From: Aquiflexum sp041751335
GTDB taxonomy: Bacteria > Bacteroidota > Bacteroidia > Cytophagales > Cyclobacteriaceae
Direction: 5' to 3'
Assembly (NCBI RefSeq): GCF_041751335.1
Contig: NZ_JBGSXS010000158.1
Coordinates: 1 to 21,258, forward strand
DNA: 21,258 nucleotides
Below are positions 15,258 through 21,258 of the stretch, piece after piece. The position numbers and the translations under genes were made by a program. Numbering within the stretch: the first letter of the stretch is position 1; each line of letters starts with the position of its first letter. The notes under the pieces are model-generated. The model did not search any database and was not told the origin of the DNA. It saw only the letters and a program-made list of their open reading frames with translations.

Positions 15258-17702
15258 TTAATCATCTTTTAAAGTATCCACAGGATTCATTTGTGCTGCT
15301 CGGATGGATTGGCTGGTGACGATAAATACCACCAAACTCAAACCCACTATCAGGATCAAAATAAAATTGATCAAAGAAGGCCACTGTCTGACTGCGAACT
15401 GTGAAATCCAACCTTGCATCACATACCAACTCAGTGGCAGAGCCAATAAAGCACCCAAAAGTGTGATGAAAATAAATTCCTTGTTCATCATCCAAGAAAT
15501 GCTCCATCCAGAGGCCCCCAATACTTTTCTGATTCCGATTTCCTTTAATCTTCCCGAAATGGACATAGCAACCATTGCAAACAAACCCATGAAAGCAATT
15601 AAAATAGCGATCATAGAAGCCAATAACACCATTTTGCCCAAGCGATCCTCGGATACATATTGTTGCTGTATGGTCTCATCCAAAAAGGAGATTTGAAATA
15701 CTTCTCCTGGATAAACCTTTTCCCATTCCGTTTCCAGAATATTTTTAAATGTTGCAAAATCATCTGTTCCGGATTTTACGATCAACTTGGAATTGGTACT
15801 GGACCTGATCATCAAATTATTAATTCCACTCAAGACCAATTCCGGAGATTTAGTGATTAAAAGGGGTTCTACAGGTTGGTAAAGGGAGGCATAGTGGAAA
15901 TCATCGACAACACCTACTATCTGATGTGAGATGAAGTCAGTGCTGGGCAACAGTTCCCCCGTAGGATCCTGCCATCCAAATGCCTCGACAAATTTCTTGT
16001 TGACAAGGATTGCGGAACTATCTGCCGTAGGAGATGGGTCAATCCTCCTTCCTTCCAACAACTTCAGGCCCAATGTCTCCATATAATCCCCTGCTATAAA
16101 ATTGACCTTAAAGTTAAAGGCGGTGCCATCCTCAAGCGGAAATGCAGCGTCCCAATAGGCATTGTCCCCATAAGTTCCCATCGTGATTCCGGAAGAACTG
16201 ATTTCCGAACGGTTTTCCAAAGCTTGATGATACAAATCTGCTTTTCTGAATCCTTCCTTGATAGATATGGCAAAACTGGCTGATGAGTGATTTGGTGTTT
16301 CAATTACCACAATCTGATCTTTATCAAAACCCAAATCAAAATCCCTGATGGCGTTCATCTGATTGTACATCACAAGGGTGGAAGCTATCAACAAGAATGA
16401 GATGAAAAACTGGAACGCCATCAAGCCCTTGCGAAGGCCTTGTTTGCCAAAGTGAATGGAAAGGTTTCCTTTAAGGACTTTTATAGGCTGCAAAGCGGAA
16501 AGAAAAAATGAAGGATAGGCTCCAGAAAGGAGTGTGATAAAAACCACTAATCCCAAAAGGACAAAGATTTGGGAAGTCCCAAATGCCAAAACCAATTGCT
16601 TTTCGAATAAATTATTGAACGTGGGCAAAATCAATTTCGCCAATAGAACACCAAAGATGGTGGCAAAAAAGGTAATCAGAAATGCCTCTGTCAGGAATTG
16701 AAAGACCAATTGTTTGAAATTTGCTCCCATGGTTTTTCTTACGCCGACTTCCTTGGCCCGTGTAATTGATCTTCCGATGGCCATAGTTGTGAAATTGATA
16801 CAGGCTATCAACAAAACCAATAGCGCAATACCAGCTAAAATCCATAACAAAGATGCCTTGGTAGTTTCGAGTCCCCCATTTCCTTTTGCCTGGGAAAAGT
16901 GCATTTCAGAAATCGGATGAAACGTGAAATAATACTCCCCTTTCACATAATTTTCCCCAAGGGATTTTTGCATGAGGGCATCCATACTTTTTTCTAAAGT
17001 CACAACCTGTTCTGGTGACTGCAATTTTACAATATTTTGTCCCCATACATTATACCATGAATCTAACCCTCGCCTATCTGCAAAGTAATCCATGTTTTCT
17101 TTGGGCAAAAGCATTTCAAATTTCATTGAAGAATTAGAAGGGATATCCTCTAACAAACCAGTTACCTGATATTCCAGATAAACCTCCCCCATTTTCATTT
17201 GGATGGTTTTGCCAATAGGGTTCTCCTGTCCAAAATATCTTTGTGCAACAGTCTCGGTGATGACCAAGCTAAATTTATCCTGTAGCTGGGAAGCAAGGTC
17301 TCCCATAATCAATTTAAAACCAAAAATCTCCAAAAAGTCAGGATCTACCATCAAAAAAGATTGGTTTTGGGAAGTCTCGTCAGGTAGGATCGCTTGCACT
17401 CCGCCATTAGTAATGACTGTGATCTTTTCTATCTGGGGGAATTCACTTCTGAAAACCGACTCAACCACAAAAGGTGTTGAGAACGATTCCATCATTTCCC
17501 CATCGATCTTCTCATGGGCCATTACCCGAAAGATTTTTTCGGACTCTGGATGAAAATTATCATAGCTCAATTCAAACTGGACAAAGAAAAAAACAAGGAT
17601 ACCGACTCCCAAACCTATAGATAATCCAATCAGGTTGATTCCGGTATGCAGCCGATGCTTCATGATGTTCCTTATCGCGATTTTTAAGTAGTTTTTTATC
17701 AT
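15258..17702 (-). CDS. Duplicated FtsX/MacB-type ABC transporter permease, paralogue 3
   Basis: An 814-residue paralogue. From ATG at 17702 it begins MIKNYLKIAIRNIMK, aligning with the other three; the frame is open upstream to a GTG at 17795, but those 31 codons come from leader micro-repeats and are excluded. TM1 is INLIGLSIGLGVGILVFFFV; the first FtsX block has IALLVLLIACINFTTMAIG and TRAKEVGVRKTMGANFKQL; TM5 is GLMAFQFFISFLLIASTLV; the second FtsX block has MIAILIAFMGLFAMVAM and GRLKEIGIRKVLGASG, ending NPVDTLKDD. The role is as for the family: the membrane half of a type VII ABC system, cargo unknown. It is separated from paralogue 2 by 127 bases and from paralogue 4 by 449 repeat-rich bases. 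Confidence 0.94.
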   Translation of the reverse strand: MIKNYLKIAIRNIMKHRLHTGINLIGLSIGLGVGILVFFFVQFELSYDNFHPESEKIFRVMAHEKIDGEMMESFSTPFVVESVFRSEFPQIEKITVITNGGVQAILPDETSQNQSFLMVDPDFLEIFGFKLIMGDLASQLQDKFSLVITETVAQRYFGQENPIGKTIQMKMGEVYLEYQVTGLLEDIPSNSSMKFEMLLPKENMDYFADRRGLDSWYNVWGQNIVKLQSPEQVVTLEKSMDALMQKSLGENYVKGEYYFTFHPISEMHFSQAKGNGGLETTKASLLWILAGIALLVLLIACINFTTMAIGRSITRAKEVGVRKTMGANFKQLVFQFLTEAFLITFFATIFGVLLAKLILPTFNNLFEKQLVLAFGTSQIFVLLGLVVFITLLSGAYPSFFLSALQPIKVLKGNLSIHFGKQGLRKGLMAFQFFISFLLIASTLVMYNQMNAIRDFDLGFDKDQIVVIETPNHSSASFAISIKEGFRKADLYHQALENRSEISSSGITMGTYGDNAYWDAAFPLEDGTAFNFKVNFIAGDYMETLGLKLLEGRRIDPSPTADSSAILVNKKFVEAFGWQDPTGELLPSTDFISHQIVGVVDDFHYASLYQPVEPLLITKSPELVLSGINNLMIRSSTNSKLIVKSGTDDFATFKNILETEWEKVYPGEVFQISFLDETIQQQYVSEDRLGKMVLLASMIAILIAFMGLFAMVAMSISGRLKEIGIRKVLGASGWSISWMMNKEFIFITLLGALLALPLSWYVMQGWISQFAVRQWPSLINFILILIVGLSLVVFIVTSQSIRAAQMNPVDTLKDD

Positions 17703-17927
17703 TGGGGTTTTTGATTTAGCTTTTTTTGTGGGAAGTTGGAGAGTTGGGAGTCCGAAGGAAAGTTGTCGGATGACCGATGTGGGGAGTTGGAACACTTTGT
17801 CACAGGTTCTTAATACCCCGAATACTTAAGTTCTAACTTTATTTCTTAACATATTTCTCATCTCTCCCAACTGTCTCGTTTCTCTCATCTCGATTCTCGC
17901 TTCCCTTTTCTTGGCTCTTGGTTCTTG
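17703..17927. other. Leader of permease paralogue 3, micro-repeats and inverted segments
   Basis: Near the gene, GAGTTGGGAGTCCGAAGG-type purine units occur (about 17738-17760); further out the inverse, CTCTCCCAACTG (about 17861-17876), so the two could base pair across the leader. Between them is AT-rich sequence (17810-17855). The right end is CTTGGCTC / TTCTCGCTTC micro-repeat leading into R2. I see no convincing promoter boxes. Confidence 0.45.
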
Positions 17928-18110
17928 GCTCTTGCTTTTCTCCCCTTATCCCTTTAGAGATTGCCACGACGCACGAAGGACTATTCCAAAATCTCAAAGT
18001 TTCCAAAGTGCTCCTCGCAATGACGCACCACCTTCATCCCTTATCCTTTACTTAACCCTTCAACCCACTCAGACTCAATTCTTAAATCTAAAATCTTAAA
18101 TTTAAAATTC
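17928..18110. repeat. Long intergenic direct repeat, copy R2
   Basis: Homologous to R1 at 12411-12606, same orientation and same block order. It contains AGAGATTGCCACGACG and CTCCTCGCAATGACG, a cleaner copy of the common repeat than in R1. R2 lacks one TTCATCC-rich insertion present in R1. It lies about 40 bases downstream of the stop codon of paralogue 4, as R1 lies about 110 bases downstream of paralogue 2. Confidence 0.85.
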
Positions 18111-18151
18111 TACTCTGTGTATCCCTCATCCTTCTACCTTCATCCCTCCAA

Positions 18152-20533
18152 TCACTCGCTCTTTAGCGAATGGACAGGATTGGCCCACGCTGCTTGAATG
18201 GATTTGTACCCGGCAGTTAGGAGTGCCATCAGCAAGGTGGCCAAAAAGGCCATGGCAACCAAGCCCCAAGAAATCTGAATCCTATAGGCAAATCCTTCCA
18301 ACCATTTATTCATGACATATATGGCCAATGGTGTGGCAAGTATAAAGGCAACGCAAACCAACAACAGGTATTCTTTGGAAACCAATAGCAGGATTTGGCC
18401 TGTATTGGCTCCCAAAACCTTTCTTACTCCAATTTCCTTTACTTTTAAAAGGGTCAAAAAAGAAACCAACCCATAAAGCCCAATACAACCTACAATCACT
18501 GCGATGACTGAAAAAAGCGTGAAAAGGGAAGTGAGTTTTGTCTCACTTTCATAAAATTTTGCAATTTTTTCATCCAAGAAACTATATTCGAAATTAAATT
18601 CAGGATAGAGCTCACTAAAGATTTTTTCCACATCCTCCATTACCATGTTGGCATTACTTTGTGTGATTTTCAAACCTACTGTTCGGTAAAGTCTGGGATT
18701 GGTCAATATAAATGTTGGTTCAGGTTCAGCCTTAAGTGACATCGTATAAAAATCCCTGACCACTCCAGAGATTGGTGCTTCTGTCCCTCCGATGTTCACA
18801 TAAACCCCTAACAAATCTTCCGGATTTTCGAATCCTGCTTTTTTGGCAAATGACTCGGTCGCCAAAAACCGGGTTACCGTATCCGATTTGATCAGATCCT
18901 CCCCAAATTTGATTTCCAAGCCATAGGTATCAACATAGTGTTCATCGGCAGACTTGATCTGAATGGTATATTCTTCCCCACTTTCAGTCATGATCACATT
19001 GGTACTAGAAACGGAAGAAGATGATGGTTCGAAACTGGAAAGGGACACATGGTCAATACTTGTTAAATTCCTTAACCTTTCTGCCAACAAGTTGCTTTTC
19101 TCCATGTTTCTCTCAGGAATCACAAAACTCGCCACGGCATCCTGCTGGAAACCAAGGTCGGCCGAACGCAGGTGATTGATCTGATAAGCCAACACCAAGG
19201 TGCCAATAATAAAGAACTGGGTAATGACAAATTGTACCAGCACCAAACCTTTCCTAAGGACAAAGGAAGTGCTTTTTTTGGTCTGGAACTGGCTTTTGAT
19301 GGCATTAATAGGATTCAACTTACTGATGCTAAATGAGGGATAAAATCCTGCCATAAAGGTGATGGTCGTCCACATCATCAAAATCAAGAATATACCTTCG
19401 AAGGAAAAGAAAATCCCAAAATTGGTTTTGACTTCCAAAAAATCATTGAGATATCGGAGTGAAATCTGTGTAGCTATCAGGGACAACAAAATGGCCATAA
19501 AAGTTAACAAACCAGTTTCACTCAAAAACTGGCTGATGATATTTCCTTTGTGGCCACCAAAAACTTTCCTCAAACCCACTTCTTTGGATCTTTGGGAAGA
19601 AAGAGCGGTGCTGAGGTTGACAAAATTGATGCTTGCAGTCACCAATAAAAACAAGGCGACCACATACAATGCTGTGATTATGGAACGGCTAATCACTTGA
19701 AAACTATAATTGGTATATTTCTCATTAAAGTGCAGGTCACTTAAAGGCTGAAGTTTATGGGCACGCTTTTCCCGAAAGTCCTCACCAATATGTTTGTCCA
19801 CAAAAGCAGGTATCCCAGCCTCAATTTCCCGGACATCTTCGGGGTTGTTGATGACTACATAAAACTGGTCATCGCTATAAATGCTGAACCATGCCCCTCT
19901 TTCCCTGCCTTCTCTAAGGTTTTCATAAGAAAGAAAGATGTCAAAAGGAAAGTCGGTGTTATCCGGAAAATCAGCCATTACTGCTTCCACTACATAAACA
20001 TCCTCTTTTTGAAACTGAATGGTTTGTCCTATAGGGTCTGCCGTTCCAAAGTATTTTTCTGCATAGGCTTTTGAAATGACGGCTTGGTTGGGCTGATGGA
20101 GGATACCATCGGATTTCCCTTTGAGGATTTCCCTGTCAAAAACCCTGAAAAAATCCCCTGTGGTAAAGCCAATCTGAGATTCCTGAAAATATTTTTCCCC
20201 ACCACCTGCCAAAACCGTAATGAGTCCATTGTGGCTGCCTGAAATCAGCACGGATTCCTCTATTCCCTTAAAGTCATTGACAAAGGCTTCTTTCAAAACT
20301 ACGGGTACACCCGGTGTATGATATTCCCTGGAACCCTCAAAAGTATCGGTAACAACTCTGTAAATATGATCGGCCTTGGTGTGGAACTGATCAAAACTGT
20401 TCAGATGCCAAGTAAGTGCAAAAACCACCAAACTACAAGTAATCCCCAATCCAAGGCCAAGGATATTGATGCCTGCGTACACTTTGCGTTTCATTAGATT
20501 TCTCCAGGCAATAAGGAAGTAATTTTTCAACAT
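18152..20533 (-). CDS. Duplicated FtsX/MacB-type ABC transporter permease, paralogue 4
   Basis: A 793-residue paralogue, first in the direction of transcription. TM1 is INILGLGLGITCSLVVFAL; the first FtsX block has VALFLLVTASINFVNLSTA and QRSKEVGLRKVFGGHKGN; TM5 lies in LVLVQFVITQFFIIGTLVL; the second FtsX block has IAVIVGCIGLYGLVSFL and LKVKEIGVRKVLGANTGQ, ending NPVHSLKSE. It opens MLKNYFLIAWRNLMKRK, the family start. The leader differs from those of paralogues 1-3 (GAGAAGAAC before the ATG, with a weak purine-rich ribosome-binding candidate), and it has unique upstream DNA with possible operators, so the array's main promoter may lie here. As with the others no ATPase is adjacent. Confidence 0.94.
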   Translation of the reverse strand: MLKNYFLIAWRNLMKRKVYAGINILGLGLGITCSLVVFALTWHLNSFDQFHTKADHIYRVVTDTFEGSREYHTPGVPVVLKEAFVNDFKGIEESVLISGSHNGLITVLAGGGEKYFQESQIGFTTGDFFRVFDREILKGKSDGILHQPNQAVISKAYAEKYFGTADPIGQTIQFQKEDVYVVEAVMADFPDNTDFPFDIFLSYENLREGRERGAWFSIYSDDQFYVVINNPEDVREIEAGIPAFVDKHIGEDFREKRAHKLQPLSDLHFNEKYTNYSFQVISRSIITALYVVALFLLVTASINFVNLSTALSSQRSKEVGLRKVFGGHKGNIISQFLSETGLLTFMAILLSLIATQISLRYLNDFLEVKTNFGIFFSFEGIFLILMMWTTITFMAGFYPSFSISKLNPINAIKSQFQTKKSTSFVLRKGLVLVQFVITQFFIIGTLVLAYQINHLRSADLGFQQDAVASFVIPERNMEKSNLLAERLRNLTSIDHVSLSSFEPSSSSVSSTNVIMTESGEEYTIQIKSADEHYVDTYGLEIKFGEDLIKSDTVTRFLATESFAKKAGFENPEDLLGVYVNIGGTEAPISGVVRDFYTMSLKAEPEPTFILTNPRLYRTVGLKITQSNANMVMEDVEKIFSELYPEFNFEYSFLDEKIAKFYESETKLTSLFTLFSVIAVIVGCIGLYGLVSFLTLLKVKEIGVRKVLGANTGQILLLVSKEYLLLVCVAFILATPLAIYVMNKWLEGFAYRIQISWGLVAMAFLATLLMALLTAGYKSIQAAWANPVHSLKSE

Positions 20534-20604
20534 GTTCTTCTCAGTTTATAGACGCAAGAACCCCGGAAATAAAAATGACCATTCCAGAACGATTTACCTT
20601 TGCC

Positions 20605-20633
20605 AATACCCATGCCAAGTGGAAATACCCATG
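20605..20633. promoter_or_regulatory. Direct repeat upstream of permease paralogue 4
   Basis: AATACCCATG occurs at 20605-20614 and again at 20624-20633, 19 bases apart (about two helical turns), 72-100 bases before the start codon at 20533. The arrangement suits a dimeric activator such as a response regulator; there is no independent evidence. Confidence 0.35.
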
Positions 20634-20677
20634 AAAGCCCTAATCAGGCTTAATTTAAGGGAAAAAGGTTTTTGTTG

Positions 20678-20693
20678 CGAACATTATTGTTCG
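20678..20693. promoter_or_regulatory. Inverted repeat, possible operator of the permease array
   Basis: CGAACA-TTAT-TGTTCG is a perfect 6-4-6 inverted repeat 145-160 bases upstream of the paralogue 4 start. It resembles repressor operators in shape, and is not the spacing of the Gram-positive LexA box (CGAAC-N4-GTTCG). The 545 bases 20534-21078 otherwise hold the direct repeat at 20605-20633, AT-rich sequence without visible genes (20700-20860) and the multi-hairpin repeat. Confidence 0.35.
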
Positions 20694-20864
20694 TGAGCGG
20701 ACGAAGTTGGATTATTGCATTCTTTGTTTCTAAAAATCTAAATTGTTCAGCCATTGAATTGTCTTTTGTATTTAAGAAAAATTTGAATTGGATTTGGTTC
20801 TTTTTGTCTAGGCAGTTTATCTAAACTTATTTGTATCAATTTCAACGGAAAACTCAACTTCATT

Positions 20865-21055
20865 CGACCCCTTCGAGGTCGTTGGTTCAAAGACAATCAT
20901 TTTTTCTATAAAGATGTGACCCTTTCAGGGTCGGCTCTCGGTGTTTGATAGTTTTCCAACTAACCTCATTTTAAAATCAAGCCAATTATCCCGAAGGGAT
21001 AACATGTTTATAGATAATAAAATAAATGCAAAACAGGCCGACCCAGAAGGGGTCG
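20865..21055. repeat. Intergenic string of small hairpins, right edge
   Basis: Four inverted repeats in 191 bases: CGACC...GGTCG (20865-20881), GACCCT-TTC-AGGGTC (20918-20932), TTATCCC-GAA-GGGATAA (20986-21002) and CGACCC-AGAAG-GGGTCG (21039-21055). First and last have related stems in opposite arrangement, giving the whole a roughly symmetric look. No transposase is present. It is the same style of element as 12156-12308 but different in sequence. Confidence 0.65.
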
Positions 21056-21078
21056 CATAAGCTTTTACCTAACAATAC

Positions 21079-21255
21079 TCAATCATCTTCTATCCAATCA
21101 AACAAATATTCATCTTTATACTCACTTTTTTCGTTGCCGAACTTCTTTGATGCTTTTTTAACCTCCATTACCAAATCAGAAAGGCGACAAGAAGGTTTCT
21201 TTTCAATCCCTCTTCTGTGCAAAAAGCCATTCCAGTACTCCGGGGGTATCTTCAA
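21079..21255 (-). CDS. Doubtful small ORF, unknown function
   Basis: A 58-codon frame ends at TGA 21079-21081 and is bounded by an in-frame TAA at the very window edge, so it could start only at TTG 21255 or at the internal ATG near codon 30. The translation (IPPEYWNGFLHRRGIEKK, then LSDLVMEVKKASKKFGNEK, ending FDWIEDD) is polar, lysine/acid rich and reads like a real soluble protein end, but I recognise no family. It might be the C-terminus of a gene whose upstream part is in another frame outside the window. Low confidence. Confidence 0.3.
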   Translation of the reverse strand: MKIPPEYWNGFLHRRGIEKKPSCRLSDLVMEVKKASKKFGNEKSEYKDEYLFDWIEDD

Positions 21256-21258
21256 TTA

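Noticed and set aside
17703..17795. N-terminal extension of permease paralogue 3 to a GTG at 17795
   Set aside because: The added 31 residues (LPTxxLPT-like) come from leader micro-repeats, and the Met at 17702 aligns exactly with the start of the other three paralogues.
9561..20533. Calling the permeases macB (macrolide exporter)
   Set aside because: MacB has an N-terminal ATPase domain; these proteins begin directly with TM1 and are permeases only.

Overview
The window looks like chromosomal DNA of a Bacteroidota member, most likely the Cytophagales (an Algoriphagus/Cyclobacterium-like marine or freshwater organism). Reasons: moderate-to-low GC; A-rich gene leaders without Shine-Dalgarno sequences; a promoter fitting the Bacteroidetes TTTG / TAnnTTTG pattern; many lipoproteins with short lipoboxes; TlpA-type lipoprotein thioredoxins; ~800-residue duplicated FtsX/MacB-type permeases; and intergenic repeat families typical of that phylum. 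The organism is an inference; there is no rRNA or other marker. I see no tRNA, rRNA, CRISPR array, intact insertion sequence or phage gene.

Left part (1-9560), a mixed set of small units. A truncated exported protein and a YjaB-like GNAT acetyltransferase read leftward. A DUF5602/TTHB210-like lipoprotein reads rightward and meets an NAD(P)-binding NmrA-like protein at a hairpin terminator. Next come a palindromic repeat and a dead SDR gene whose catalytic core is deleted, then a 687-residue PKD lipoprotein with three copies of a beta-helix-like unit. A ribbon-helix-helix antitoxin/PIN toxin pair follows; the toxin has lost its first catalytic aspartate. The part ends with a two-gene operon of a TlpA-like lipoprotein and a beta-lactamase-family serine hydrolase. 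Four of these transcription units share an upstream signature, TGCAAC-N18-ATC, at identical spacing and 30-60 bases before the start codon. It looks like an ECF-sigma promoter and would tie the units into one regulon.

Right part (9561-20533), four tandem paralogous permeases all read leftward (order of transcription: 18152-20533, 15258-17702, 12716-15130, 9561-12017). Each has the duplicated layout TM1 - periplasmic domain - FtsX block - TM5 - periplasmic domain - FtsX block. No ATPase, membrane-fusion protein or outer-membrane channel gene lies in the window, so they are orphan permeases that must borrow a MacB/LolD-type ATPase encoded elsewhere.

The gaps between the permeases (698, 127 and 449 bases) are packed with repeats. 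Two carry homologous ~190-base direct repeats directly downstream of permease genes that both end in the codons for KSE-stop. Others carry pyrimidine-rich micro-repeats and strings of short hairpins with three-base loops. A similar multi-hairpin element lies at the right edge next to a doubtful small ORF.

I found no clearly new defence or biosynthetic system. The best leads are the shared ECF-like promoter, the orphan permease array with its duplicated spacers, and the catalytically altered PIN toxin.
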